A stretch of 64,000 nucleotides of DNA, from NCBI GenBank assembly GCA_963692955.1, contig OY843587.1, positions 620,001-684,000 on the forward strand, read 5' to 3'. The first letter of the stretch is position 1. Every line of letters begins with the position of its first letter. The translations under genes and the position numbers were made by a program. Of this stretch, positions 8,079 through 16,924 are shown in pieces. Below the pieces are notes generated by a model. It was given only the letters and a program-made list of their open reading frames with translations, ran no database searches and had not been told where the DNA came from. Origin of the DNA: UBA5158 sp963692955 (GTDB taxonomy: Bacteria; Pseudomonadota; Gammaproteobacteria; DSM-16500).

Positions 8079-8576
8079 TTAGTGAACTTTACTGTCATCG
8101 TCGGTGGCGGTAGCTTTCGTGTCTTCAGTTTTTTTTTGCTCGTCAAGATGTTGGGTGTACAGCGCGTCAAAATTCACCGGCGCTAAAATTAATTGTGGGA
8201 ACCCGCCGCGCACCACTAAATCGGAAACGACTTCACGCGCGTAGGGAAATAAAATATTAGGGCAAAAGCTGCCGAGCATATGTTGTAATTGTTCGCTAGG
8301 AAAACCGGAAATCATGAAAATACCAGCTTGATGTATTTCGACGAGAAAAGCCGATTTTTTGCTGCTGGTGACGGTCGCGGTAACGGACAAGACGACTTCA
8401 TGTACATTGTCTTGAATGCGCGTGCTTTTGGTTTCCAGATTCAAAGACACTTCTGGTTTCCAATCTTCGGTGAAAGTATGCGGCGTGTTAGGCGCCTCAT
8501 AAGATAAATCTTTGGTGTAAATTCGTTGGATTTCAAAATTCGGTTTTGCATCGGTCGTTTGGTTTTTATCTGGCAT
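8079..8576 (-). CDS. secB: Protein-export chaperone SecB
   Basis: 165 residues, with the SecB core FEIQRIYTKDLSYEAPNTP near the start, followed by VSLNLETKS, HEVVLSVTATV, FLVEIHQAGIF, LGSFCPNILFPYAREVVSDLVVRGGFP and LAPVNFDALY. SecB holds preproteins unfolded for SecA. The charged C-terminal tail after residue 145 is low-complexity (Lys, Thr, Asp). It lies in an operon between grxC and gpsA. Confidence 0.96.
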   Translation of the reverse strand: MPDKNQTTDAKPNFEIQRIYTKDLSYEAPNTPHTFTEDWKPEVSLNLETKSTRIQDNVHEVVLSVTATVTSSKKSAFLVEIHQAGIFMISGFPSEQLQHMLGSFCPNILFPYAREVVSDLVVRGGFPQLILAPVNFDALYTQHLDEQKKTEDTKATATDDDSKVH

Positions 8577-8615
8577 GAGATACGCTTCCTTTAATGTGCG
8601 AAAAAATGTAAATAG

Positions 8616-8885
8616 TTATTTGGATTGTCCAAGCATTTCATCCAAGCGCCCAGCCGCGGCCAGCGCCGAAAGATCATCATACCCACCAATCGCCTTATCA
8701 TTAATAAAAATTTGCGGGACAGTGCGGCGGCCGGAGAGACGTACCATTTCATCGAGTTTGGCGGTGTCTAGGTCAACGCGGACGATGGAGTATGCGACTT
8801 TCTTTGCGTCTAATAATTGCTTGGCCCAATCGCAATAAGGGCAATTACTTTTTGAATATATTATTACATCGGCCATGTAAATCAT
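8616..8885 (-). CDS. grxC: Glutaredoxin 3
   Basis: 89 residues from the ATG at 8885, whose ATGA overlaps the stop of the upstream rhodanese gene. A second ATG at 8876 gives MADVIIYSK and could be the true start. The active site is CPYC near residue 16 (SKSNCPYCDWAKQLL), with the glutathione-binding TVPQIF (cis-Pro) and GGYDDL motifs. It is a glutathione-dependent thiol-disulfide oxidoreductase. It sits between a rhodanese gene and secB, the usual gammaproteobacterial order. Confidence 0.95.
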   Translation of the reverse strand: MIYMADVIIYSKSNCPYCDWAKQLLDAKKVAYSIVRVDLDTAKLDEMVRLSGRRTVPQIFINDKAIGGYDDLSALAAAGRLDEMLGQSK

Positions 8886-9319
8886 TCCTTCACCAAAGGC
8901 AGACTGGCTTCTGTCCAGGCGCGGATACCGCCGGAGAGGATGCGCACATCGAAACCCTTATCTTTCAATATATCGCTAGCCCGTGATGACTCTACACCGG
9001 AAGCGCAGGCGATGACAATTGGTTGAGTTTTAAATTTATCTAATTTGCTAATTTTTTCTTTGAGTTCGGCCAAAGGTAGTGAAACCGAGCCGATAATATG
9101 CCCGTCAGAATAAAGTGAACTTGCGCGAATATCCACTATTTTCGCATTGCCATGATTGATGAGATGGGTCGCTTTAATCAAGCTAATTTGGGTGGGCGCG
9201 CGTTTCTGATGGTAAAACTCCACCAGCATTAACAACGCTATGACCGCGGCGAGGGCCAAACATAATAAGCTGTGGGCGTGGATAAATAACGAAATATCTT
9301 GCATGTAATCCTCAGACAA
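8882..9319 (-). CDS. Membrane-anchored rhodanese-like protein (YibN type)
   Basis: 145 residues. The N-terminal hydrophobic segment (about 10-35, HSLLCLALAAVIALLMLVEF) anchors the protein. A single rhodanese domain follows with KIVDIRASSLYSDGHIIGSVSLPL and the active-site loop ACASGVESSRA containing the presumed catalytic Cys. It is first in the operon with grxC, secB and gpsA. The family is known for sulfurtransferase-type folds; the substrate of YibN proteins is unclear to me. Confidence 0.88.
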   Translation of the reverse strand: MSEDYMQDISLFIHAHSLLCLALAAVIALLMLVEFYHQKRAPTQISLIKATHLINHGNAKIVDIRASSLYSDGHIIGSVSLPLAELKEKISKLDKFKTQPIVIACASGVESSRASDILKDKGFDVRILSGGIRAWTEASLPLVKE

Positions 9320-9391
9320 TAATGCGCTTAAGCTCTACTTTTCGGACGCAAAGTGTAACAGATTGACGGCGATAAACCAATTTTTAATGGC

Positions 9392-10117
9392 TTAAATGTC
9401 AGCAAAAACCGCCCGTGCGCAGTACCAAACATCGATGCGCGCCGCCCCCGCTTGTTTGCAAGTATTGGCCAATTCCGCCATTGAATAGCCGGTGGTGGTG
9501 ACGTCATCCAATAAGGCGATATGCTGTCCGGCAAGCGTATTAGCGGCGCGAAACGCATTTTTAATATTGTCTATGCGCTGTTCGGCGGGCAGCATGGCTT
9601 GCGCGGCAGTGGCTTTCACGCGCGCGCAACTCGTTATATCAAGAGGTAGTTTTAATCGTCTGGCGATCGGGCGGGCGATTTCTAGCGATTGATTGAAGCC
9701 GCGTTCACGTAACCGTTGCGCATGCAGGGGCATTGGAATAATACATGCGGGGAGGGCGCGGCCCTGGTACCAAGTAGTTTGAATGGTTTCCGCCATCCAA
9801 GTGCCGAGGATTTTCGCATTGACTAAACCGGCTTGAAATTTTAAATCCATAATCATTTTGGTCACGGGTTTTTGATAGGCAAACAAGGCGAAAGCGGCGT
9901 CAAACGGGGGCGGCTGACGTAGACAGGCGCCGCAGGGCAGCCCTAGGGTGGTGAAAGTTTTCGCGCAACGCGGGCAAGTCTGCGGTAAAATGGGCATGTC
10001 ATCTTTGCAGCGCTGGCACAGATCTTGTGGCAAATCGGTTTGCGCGCGGCAGAGGATGCATATGGCTGGCATGCACCAGGTCTTTAATTTTTTTATGTAA
10101 CGAAGCGTTGTTAACAT
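9392..10117 (-). CDS. comF: ComF family phosphoribosyltransferase-like protein
   Basis: 241 residues. Two N-terminal zinc-finger-like Cys pairs (CILC...CQRC, then CPRC...CGAC) are followed by a phosphoribosyltransferase fold with PMPLHAQRLRERGFNQSLEIA and the PRPP loop IALLDDVTTTGYSM at about 200-213. This is the ComF/GntX family, linked to DNA uptake in naturally competent bacteria. Its ATG lies two bp from the divergent bioC ATG, so the two genes share a tiny control region. Confidence 0.9.
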   Translation of the reverse strand: MLTTLRYIKKLKTWCMPAICILCRAQTDLPQDLCQRCKDDMPILPQTCPRCAKTFTTLGLPCGACLRQPPPFDAAFALFAYQKPVTKMIMDLKFQAGLVNAKILGTWMAETIQTTWYQGRALPACIIPMPLHAQRLRERGFNQSLEIARPIARRLKLPLDITSCARVKATAAQAMLPAEQRIDNIKNAFRAANTLAGQHIALLDDVTTTGYSMAELANTCKQAGAARIDVWYCARAVFADI

Positions 10118-10119
10118 TT

Positions 10120-10908
10120 ATGTCTCAATCAAAAAATATTTTTTTAGCACCCGATTTCTCGGTCACGGATTACGTGGCAAGTGCGGTCTTCGCGACTACC
10201 GTCGGTGATGAAATGTTAGAGCGTTTGGCCTGGGTCAAGCTGCGGCCGCGGGTGATTTTAGATGTGGGCTGTAGTGCGGGAGATTTTACGCAAAAACTGC
10301 AAGCGTTATATCCTGAGGCGCAGGTGTTAGGGACGGACGCGGCTTATTCTATGGTGGGACACGCGCGCGCGCAAGCGGCGTTGGATTTTGTCTGCGCGGA
10401 TGCGACGGTGTTACCGTTAAAAAATCAAAGCGTCGATCTGATTTTCGCGAATATGGTGTTGCCTTGGTGCGGTGAGGCGAAAAATGTTTTGCGGGAATGG
10501 CGGCGCGTGTTGCGACCGGAAGGGTTGTTGGTATTCACGGCGCTAGGGCCGGATACGTTGGGCATGTGGCGCGCTAAGTTTGGCGGTAATATTATTCCTG
10601 AGCGCATCGATATGCATGATTTAGGCGACGCCTTAACGCAAATGAAGTTTCAAGATCCGATTATGGATATGGACTACTACACGTTGAATTATCGTAGCGT
10701 CGCGGATTTTTGCCGCGAATTGGAGGTGACGGGCATGTTGCTGCCGGTGCCCGCAGAAGCGTTCGGAGAAAAACTTGAGGTGTATCCAGCGGTATTTGAA
10801 GTCGTGCATGGGCATGCATGGCGGCCGGCGGCTAGCGCTGATTTAACGGCGGACGCGGACGGTACCGTGCGCGTGCCGTTGGCGCATTTGCGGGGGCGCA
10901 GGGGCTAG
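10120..10908 (+). CDS. bioC: Malonyl-ACP O-methyltransferase BioC
   Basis: 262 residues from ATG 10120. An upstream in-frame start at 10027 would overlap comF and adds non-family sequence. The SAM-binding motif I is VILDVGCSAGDF, with LGTDAAYSMV, FANMVLPWC, RVLRPEGLLVFTALGPDTLG and a later YYTLNYRSVADF segment typical of BioC. BioC methylates malonyl-ACP to start pimelate synthesis for biotin. No other bio genes are in the window. Pairing with comF instead of bioH is a mild oddity. Confidence 0.88.
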   Translation: MSQSKNIFLAPDFSVTDYVASAVFATTVGDEMLERLAWVKLRPRVILDVGCSAGDFTQKLQALYPEAQVLGTDAAYSMVGHARAQAALDFVCADATVLPLKNQSVDLIFANMVLPWCGEAKNVLREWRRVLRPEGLLVFTALGPDTLGMWRAKFGGNIIPERIDMHDLGDALTQMKFQDPIMDMDYYTLNYRSVADFCRELEVTGMLLPVPAEAFGEKLEVYPAVFEVVHGHAWRPAASADLTADADGTVRVPLAHLRGRRG

Positions 10909-10971
10909 CCTTCGCAACAGCTCAAAGATTGGTATATACTCTTTTTTTATTCTTAAAAAGGCAGCCTTCCA

Positions 10972-11874
10972 GTGCGGGATATTTTTATCGGAGTCGATGG
11001 CGGGGCGACTAAGTGTAAGGTGAGAATTGAAGATTCTCAAGGCCAGTTGTTAGGTCAAGCCGTCGGGGGTGCCGCCAATATTCGTTTATCAGTGGATGTC
11101 GCTTGGCACTCTATTTTTACCGCGGTGGAAGAAGTGTTAACGGCGCAAGCTATCTCTTTGCGCGATAAAAATTTTCATTTTCATGCCGGCGTTGGCTTAG
11201 CGGGTTGTGAAGTGCAAACGGCACGCACGCAATTTTTAAATACGCCACATCCTTTTCATACGCTACATCTCATGACCGATGCGCACGCCGCGTGCGTGGG
11301 TGCGCATGCCGGACATGACGGCGCGATTATTATCATCGGCACTGGCGTCATCGGTTACGAAATTCAAAACACCGTCGGCACGCAAGTCGGTGGCTGGGGT
11401 TTCCCGCATGATGATGAAGGCGGCGGCGCTTGGCTGGGATTGGAAGCGGCACGGCTGACCTTTCAAATGTTAGATCAACGCGCGGAAAAATCCCCGTTGA
11501 CGGAAGATGTGTTCGCGTTTTTCGATAATGATTTAAATCATTTCGTCGCCTGGGCCAACCGCGCTAATTCTAGCGAATTCGCGCGCTTAGCGCCGCTGGT
11601 GATTAATCACAGTCAACAAGAAGAAATCAGCGCGGTGCGGCTAATCAAAAGAGCCGCGCTGGCGATCAACCGTGTCGGCCAAGCGTTAGAAAAAATTCAT
11701 CGCGACAAAAACCACCCGTTGCCTTGTTCTTTGTTCGGCGGTATTTCACCTTTCATCGAACCCTGGCTGGGGGATGAATTGCGCGCGCGGCTGGTGCCAA
11801 GGACCGGCGACGCTAATACCGGCGCGATTTTACTCGTTAAACAATTTCTTACTAATCAAACCCAATTTTCCTAA
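10972..11874 (+). CDS. nagK: N-acetylglucosamine kinase, BadF/BcrA ATPase family
   Basis: 300 residues starting from GTG at 10972. It has the ASKHA phosphate-1 motif FIGVDGGATKCK, a DAHAACVGAH segment, the phosphate-2 loop IIIGTGVIGYE and the sugar-binding GGWGFPHDDEGGGAWLG. These fit the BadF/BadG/BcrA/BcrD group that includes GlcNAc kinases. Together with the two genes that follow it would phosphorylate GlcNAc, then deacetylate and deaminate it to fructose-6-phosphate. The product could instead be a glucosamine kinase. The stop overlaps a spare ATG and is followed by the GAGGA ribosome site of the next gene. Confidence 0.82.
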   Translation: MRDIFIGVDGGATKCKVRIEDSQGQLLGQAVGGAANIRLSVDVAWHSIFTAVEEVLTAQAISLRDKNFHFHAGVGLAGCEVQTARTQFLNTPHPFHTLHLMTDAHAACVGAHAGHDGAIIIIGTGVIGYEIQNTVGTQVGGWGFPHDDEGGGAWLGLEAARLTFQMLDQRAEKSPLTEDVFAFFDNDLNHFVAWANRANSSEFARLAPLVINHSQQEEISAVRLIKRAALAINRVGQALEKIHRDKNHPLPCSLFGGISPFIEPWLGDELRARLVPRTGDANTGAILLVKQFLTNQTQFS

Positions 11875-11884
11875 TGAGGATGTA

Positions 11885-12940
11885 ATGACTATTTCTGTCA
11901 TGGAACAAGAAGCAATGAGCACGCCGTTGGTTTTAAGCCGGCAATTTTCAGAAAATCATTATGTGTTACGCGAATTATGCTCACGCATCAATTGCTACCC
12001 GCCGGCCTACGCGATGACGATCGCGCGCGGTAGTTCAGATCACGCGGCGACGTTCGCGAAATATTTATTTGAAACGCAGCTGGGTTTGGTCACGGCTTCC
12101 GCCGCGCCGTCGGTGGTGACGATTTATGATTCCGAATTAAAATTGAATAATAGTTTAGTCGTGGCTTTATCGCAGTCTGGACAGAGCCCGGACGTGGCGG
12201 AAATGCTGGTAAACGCGCGCGACGCGGGCGCGATCACCGTGGCGTTCGTCAATCAAACCGAATCGCCGCTAGCCAGTGCCGCGGAATTCGTTATTCCCTT
12301 ATGGGCCGGTACCGAAGTCGGCGTGGCGGCGACGAAAAGTTATTTAGCGATGTTAGGTTCGTTAATTCAATTCATCACGTTATTCAAACAAGATCCGGCG
12401 CTGATCCGCGCGTTTGATAAATTGCCGGAAGTGCTGACCGAAGCGTCGCAAATGGATTGGTCGGCCGCGTTGCAACTTTATGACACGCAAAAAAGTACGT
12501 TCACCGTCGGCAGAGGGTTTGGTTTTCCCATCGCGCAAGAAGCGGCGTTAAAATTTAAAGAAGTCGCGCAAATCCATGCGGAAGCTTTTAGCGGCGCGGA
12601 AATTTTGCATGGTCCCTATGCATTGGTCGAACCCCAGTTTCCCTTATTGATGTTCGGGCAGCGCGACGCGACGCTACCGGGAATTTTAGATTTAGCCAAG
12701 CGGTTGCGCTCGTTGCAAGCCACGGTGTTGTTGGCCACACCGGAGCACAGCGATGAAAAACAATATATGCAAGACGACGTCGCGTCTGTGTTATTGCCGC
12801 TGCCCAAATCACTGCATGCTATGTGTGATCCATTGATGGGGATACAGGCTTTTTACGTTATGCTGGCGCGGCTCGCGAAATTGCGCGGCTTGAATCCCGA
12901 CGCGCCGCCGCATTTAACGAAAGTCACTAAGACTTGGTAA
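11885..12940 (+). CDS. SIS-domain glucosamine-6-phosphate deaminase (NagB-II type)
   Basis: 351 residues from ATG 11885, nine nt after GAGGA. The earlier in-frame start at 11774 lies inside nagK. Two SIS domains resemble the isomerase half of GlmS: MTIARGSSDHAATFAKYLFE, VVALSQSGQSPDVAEML, VGVAATKSYLAMLG, GRGFGFPIAQEAALKFKEV and GAEILHGP. There is no glutaminase domain, so it is not GlmS. Standing between GlcNAc kinase and nagA, it most likely converts GlcN-6-P to fructose-6-P plus ammonia, replacing classical NagB. Confidence 0.85.
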   Translation: MTISVMEQEAMSTPLVLSRQFSENHYVLRELCSRINCYPPAYAMTIARGSSDHAATFAKYLFETQLGLVTASAAPSVVTIYDSELKLNNSLVVALSQSGQSPDVAEMLVNARDAGAITVAFVNQTESPLASAAEFVIPLWAGTEVGVAATKSYLAMLGSLIQFITLFKQDPALIRAFDKLPEVLTEASQMDWSAALQLYDTQKSTFTVGRGFGFPIAQEAALKFKEVAQIHAEAFSGAEILHGPYALVEPQFPLLMFGQRDATLPGILDLAKRLRSLQATVLLATPEHSDEKQYMQDDVASVLLPLPKSLHAMCDPLMGIQAFYVMLARLAKLRGLNPDAPPHLTKVTKTW

Positions 12941-12947
12941 ACATTTT

Positions 12948-14129
12948 ATGAAATTACTAATTACCGGCCCACAAGTTTATACGGAAAAAACTATTTTAAA
13001 AAATGGGGCGGTATTGGTGCAGGATGGCTTAATCGCAAGCGTGGGGGACGCGCGCGCTCTGTCAGCGGAAAAAACCCTACAATTTCCGGCTAATTATCAT
13101 CTCATTCCCGGCTTCATAGATTTACACACGCACGGCGCGAATGGTCATGACGTGATGGACGCGACCCCCGCTGCGTTAGCGGGAATCTGTCAAGCGTTAG
13201 CCGCGGAAGGGACGACGGCTTATTTAGCGACGACGATGACGGAAACCGTCACGACTATCGAAGCAGCGCTCACCGCTGTTCGAAATTATTTAGCGGCGCC
13301 GCAAACAGGCGCGGCGCTGTTAGGCGTGCATTTAGAAGGGCCGTTCATCGCGCCAGCGAAAATGGGCGCGCAACGCGGCGCCAATATTCTTGAGCCCGAT
13401 GTGGAGTTAGTAAAGAAGTGGGAAAAAATTTCCGGCAATGCCATTAAGTTAGTGACGCTTGCGCCCGAGCAACCGCAGGCGCTCGCCTTGATTGAGTATT
13501 TGAAAAAACAAAACATCGTCGCCGCCCTCGGTCATACCAACGCCACTTTTGCGGAAGCCGAAGCTGCGATCGCGTCCGGCAGTTCTTACGCGACGCATTT
13601 GTTTAACGCCATGAGCGGCATTCATCACCGCGAACCTGGCACGGTGACCGCGGCGCTGTTGGCGGAGAAGGTTAGCGCGGAATTAATCGTCGATGGGTTC
13701 CATTTGCATCCCGCCATCGTGCAATTGGCGCTAAAATTAAAAGGCAAAGAAAAAATTGTGTTAGTCACCGATGCGATGCGCGCGAAATGTTTGCAAGACG
13801 GTTGTTATGATTTAGGCGGACAAGACGTTTATGTAAAACAAGGCCGCGCGCAACTTGCCGATGGCACGTTAGCCGGCAGCGTGCTGCGCATGCCGTCAGC
13901 GGTGCAAAACATGTTGAACTTTACCGGTTGTGAATTGCCGGACGCGTTAGCCATGGCGGCGGAAAATCCGGCGAAAATTTTAAAGGTGTTCGACCGCAAA
14001 GGCAGTATCGCGGCGCAAAAAGACGCGGACTTAGTCGTGCTGAATGAAAGGTTAGAAGTCGTGTTGACGCTGTGCGGCGGTAATATTGTTTACGCGCTGG
14101 AAAACCAGCAAAAATCAGCGGTTGATTGA
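12948..14129 (+). CDS. nagA: N-acetylglucosamine-6-phosphate deacetylase
   Basis: 393 residues of the amidohydrolase fold. Key motifs are the entry metal-site region IDLHTHGANGHDVMD, the metal-binding Glu in GVHLEGPFIAPAKMGAQ, the His in ALGHTNATF, THLFNAMSGIHHREPG, and the catalytic Asp in VLVTDAM. It removes acetate from GlcNAc-6-P. It starts seven bp after the deaminase gene and its 3' end overlaps the convergent spoT by 15 bp. No PTS transporter is nearby, so the operon may serve cell-wall recycling or host-derived GlcNAc brought in by another route. Confidence 0.94.
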   Translation: MKLLITGPQVYTEKTILKNGAVLVQDGLIASVGDARALSAEKTLQFPANYHLIPGFIDLHTHGANGHDVMDATPAALAGICQALAAEGTTAYLATTMTETVTTIEAALTAVRNYLAAPQTGAALLGVHLEGPFIAPAKMGAQRGANILEPDVELVKKWEKISGNAIKLVTLAPEQPQALALIEYLKKQNIVAALGHTNATFAEAEAAIASGSSYATHLFNAMSGIHHREPGTVTAALLAEKVSAELIVDGFHLHPAIVQLALKLKGKEKIVLVTDAMRAKCLQDGCYDLGGQDVYVKQGRAQLADGTLAGSVLRMPSAVQNMLNFTGCELPDALAMAAENPAKILKVFDRKGSIAAQKDADLVVLNERLEVVLTLCGGNIVYALENQQKSAVD

Positions 14130-16343
14130 AGCGGAAGGTTTAGCTTTCTTTTTTTGGCGGGGTTTCAAGCGGATGACACGAATGACGTTTTTCGCGTTGC
14201 GGATTTTTCGTAGGACTTTCGCTAAATGAATACGGTCACTGACCGTGATGGTAAGGCTCACCGAAAAGTAACGGCCGTCGAATTCTTCCGCGTTAATATT
14301 TTCAATATTGGATTCCGCGTCGGAAATCGCTAACGCTAAGCGCGCGAGACTGCCGCGTTGATTTAAAATTTCCACGCGTAAATCCACCGGGAAATCGCCG
14401 TAAACTTTTTCTTCCCAGCGTAATGGAACGTATTTGTCGGGATTTTGACGGTAGCTTTCTAAATGCGGACATTGTTCGACGTGGACGATTAAGCCGTGGC
14501 CTTTTTCCACGAACCCACCGATGGCGTCACCTGGAATGGGACGGCAGCATTTCGCGTAAGTCACGACGATGCCTTCCGTGCCTTTGATGGCGAGCGGGTT
14601 AGAGGGCGGTGCCGCCGCTAACAGATTTTTTGGGGTTGGCGAGTGATTGAGTTTACCGACTTGTTTTGCCACCAATAACGCTGAACGGTTACCTAAGCCC
14701 ACTTCTTCGAATAAATTATTCAATGAACCGGAGCCGGAAACTTCCACTACCGCGCTCATGTGTTCCAACGAAATTTGGCCGAGTAATAAATTGGAATTGC
14801 GTAACGCTTTTTCGACTAAGCGTTTGCCTAATTCGATCGATTCTTCGCGTTGTTGTTTTTTCAAAAAATGCCGGATATTGCTGCGCGCTTTGCCGGTGAC
14901 GACGAAATTCAGCCAAGCGGGATTAGGACGTCCGCCCGGGGCGGTAATGATTTCGACTTGCTGGCCGCTGGTTAACGGCGTGCTTAAGGGCGCCAAGCGG
15001 CGGTCTAATTTGGTTGCCACACAAGTGTTACCGATGTCGGAGTGGATTGCATACGCGTAATCCACCGCGGTGGCGCCGGCGGGTAATTCTAAAATACTGC
15101 CTTTCGGCGTGAACACGTAAACTTCGTCGGGGAATAAATCGATTTTGACGTTTTCGATAAACTCTAAAGAGTTCTTGGAACTCTTATGCATTTCCAACAC
15201 GCCTTTCAGCCATTCTTTCGCGCGCGTTTGCGCGTCGTCGAATAGTGCCTTCTCACTCTTATACAACCAATGCGCGGCGATGCCGTTTTCCGCCATTTTA
15301 TGCATTTCTTCCGTACGGATTTGCACTTCGATGGGCACCCCATAGGGACCGAACAAGGTCGTATGCAATGATTGATAGCCGTTCGCTTTCGGGATGGCGA
15401 TGTAATCTTTGAAACGCTGCGTCAACGGTTTGTAAAGGTTATGCAACACACCGAGCACGCGATAACAGGTATCGATTTTATCGGCGATGACGCGGAAGCC
15501 GTACATGTCCATGATTTCGGTAAAAGATAAATGCTTGTCGTGCATTTTTTTATAAATACTATAAAGATGTTTTTCACGGCCGATGATTTTCCAATTCGGC
15601 GTGTTGGCTTTCTTCAAACTGTTGCGCATGTCATTGTCGATTAATTCCATTATTTCTTGACGGTTGCCGCGTGATTTACGCACCGCTTCTTTGAGAATGC
15701 GGTAACGCATGGGATACAGCGTCGCAAAACCTAAGTCTTGGAATTCAACCCGGAAGGCGTGCATGCCGAGTCGGTTGGCGATCGGGGCGAAAATTTCTAA
15801 CGTCTCTATGGCGATGCGGCGGCGTTTTTTTAACGGTAAACAACTGATGGTGCGCATGTTGTGTAAACGGTCCGCGAGTTTAACGAGGATGACGCGAATA
15901 TCTTTCGCCATCGCCATGACCATTTTACGAAAATTTTCGGCTTGCGCTTGCGCGTGACTTTCAAAATTAATTTGCGTCAACTTGGTGACGCCGTCCACCA
16001 GGTCCGCGACTTCTTTGCCGAATTGATTGATGAGGTCTTGTTTTTCGACGTACGTATCTTCAATCACGTCATGTAAAATCGCCGCCATAATGGTGGGCGG
16101 ATCCATGCGCATGGAAGCGAGAATCTTGGCTACCGCGACGGGGTGGGTGATATAGGGTTCGCCGGTATGGCGTTTTTGACCTTCATGGGCTTCTTTCGCG
16201 AGCAAATAAGCGGCTTCGATGCTGTGAATTTCGGCATCGCTTAAATAACCTTTTAGCTCTTCCACTAAAGATTCGAAATCAGTCAAGCTGCTTGCCCCCT
16301 GGAAATCAGCGTTAAAACCCGAATACAGCCCTTCTTCCAACAT
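14115..16343 (-). CDS. spoT: Bifunctional (p)ppGpp synthetase/hydrolase
   Basis: 742 residues. The N-terminal hydrolase domain has H67 (ITHPVAVAKIL) and H91-D92 (AAILHDVIEDT). The synthetase domain follows with RFKDYIAIPKANGYQSLHT and VEIQIRT-like VPIEVQIRTEEMH. A TGS domain (DEVYVFTPKGSILELPAGATAVDYAYAIH), a Cys-bearing YAKCCRPIPGD block and a C-terminal ACT domain complete it. An intact HD site suggests it can degrade ppGpp. A strong AGGAGGGG at 16355-16362 precedes the ATG. It is the last gene in the gmk-rpoZ-spoT set. Legionella links ppGpp to the transmissive, effector-secreting phase. Confidence 0.95.
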   Translation of the reverse strand: MLEEGLYSGFNADFQGASSLTDFESLVEELKGYLSDAEIHSIEAAYLLAKEAHEGQKRHTGEPYITHPVAVAKILASMRMDPPTIMAAILHDVIEDTYVEKQDLINQFGKEVADLVDGVTKLTQINFESHAQAQAENFRKMVMAMAKDIRVILVKLADRLHNMRTISCLPLKKRRRIAIETLEIFAPIANRLGMHAFRVEFQDLGFATLYPMRYRILKEAVRKSRGNRQEIMELIDNDMRNSLKKANTPNWKIIGREKHLYSIYKKMHDKHLSFTEIMDMYGFRVIADKIDTCYRVLGVLHNLYKPLTQRFKDYIAIPKANGYQSLHTTLFGPYGVPIEVQIRTEEMHKMAENGIAAHWLYKSEKALFDDAQTRAKEWLKGVLEMHKSSKNSLEFIENVKIDLFPDEVYVFTPKGSILELPAGATAVDYAYAIHSDIGNTCVATKLDRRLAPLSTPLTSGQQVEIITAPGGRPNPAWLNFVVTGKARSNIRHFLKKQQREESIELGKRLVEKALRNSNLLLGQISLEHMSAVVEVSGSGSLNNLFEEVGLGNRSALLVAKQVGKLNHSPTPKNLLAAAPPSNPLAIKGTEGIVVTYAKCCRPIPGDAIGGFVEKGHGLIVHVEQCPHLESYRQNPDKYVPLRWEEKVYGDFPVDLRVEILNQRGSLARLALAISDAESNIENINAEEFDGRYFSVSLTITVSDRIHLAKVLRKIRNAKNVIRVIRLKPRQKKKAKPSASINR

Positions 16344-16412
16344 CCCTCATCATCCCCTCCTAAGCTATTAAAAATGAAGGGGATAGTTTAAGTATAATGG
16401 AAAATTATTACT

Positions 16413-16838
16413 TTATTCGGAATCCGCGGAATTCCCGGTGGCTGAGATTTCGGTTTTATCGTCAGAAGAGCCGGTCGAAGGGATAATTTGGTCTTCATCG
16501 TCGTCATCTTCTTGAAGCGTTGTTTCTTCGATAACAATAATGTTTTCAGGACTGGCAGCGACGTTGCCAAGGCCAGGCGCTTCGTCATTATCAATTGAAA
16601 TTTCTTCAATAGTATCAATCGTAATAGACGCAGGTTCGACATGGTGTACATCGCTAAAATCAGTATACCCCATCGCGATTTCGCGCAATGCGACAACGGT
16701 GGGCTTATCATTTTCCCAAGCAACTTTAGGCTCCGCAGTCCCACGCATCAATTGACGCGCGCGTTTGGAAGCGATAATGACTAATTCAAAGCGGTTTTTA
16801 ACGTTTTGTAAGCAATCTTCGACGGTTACACGTGCCAT
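16413..16838 (-). CDS. rpoZ: RNA polymerase omega subunit with long acidic tail
   Basis: The first 75 residues are a clear omega subunit: MARVTVEDCLQNVKNRFELV, IIASKRARQLMRG, ENDKPTVVALREIAMG. The protein is 141 residues, about 50 longer than E. coli omega (91), the excess being an Asp/Glu/Ser/Thr-rich tail (EEISIDNDEAP...QEDDDDEDQ...). The tail is probably disordered. The ATG at 16838 is the family start. It sits between an unknown membrane protein gene and spoT. Confidence 0.94.
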   Translation of the reverse strand: MARVTVEDCLQNVKNRFELVIIASKRARQLMRGTAEPKVAWENDKPTVVALREIAMGYTDFSDVHHVEPASITIDTIEEISIDNDEAPGLGNVAASPENIIVIEETTLQEDDDDEDQIIPSTGSSDDKTEISATGNSADSE

Positions 16839-16924
16839 TTACTTCACCCCAATCATTCTAAGTATGTGACTAAACAGACTAGTTTACCTGGTTTGACTAT
16901 GATGCGGTAGACTATTTATGGCCT

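Noticed and set aside
9328..9558. 76-codon frame on the minus strand
   Set aside because: It is almost wholly inside comF in another frame; comF has clear family motifs.
11885..12940. Glucosamine-fructose-6-phosphate aminotransferase GlmS
   Set aside because: Only the SIS half is present and there is no N-terminal glutaminase; context is catabolic.
16388..16744. 118-codon frame on the minus strand
   Set aside because: Lies over rpoZ in another frame and does not resemble any protein.
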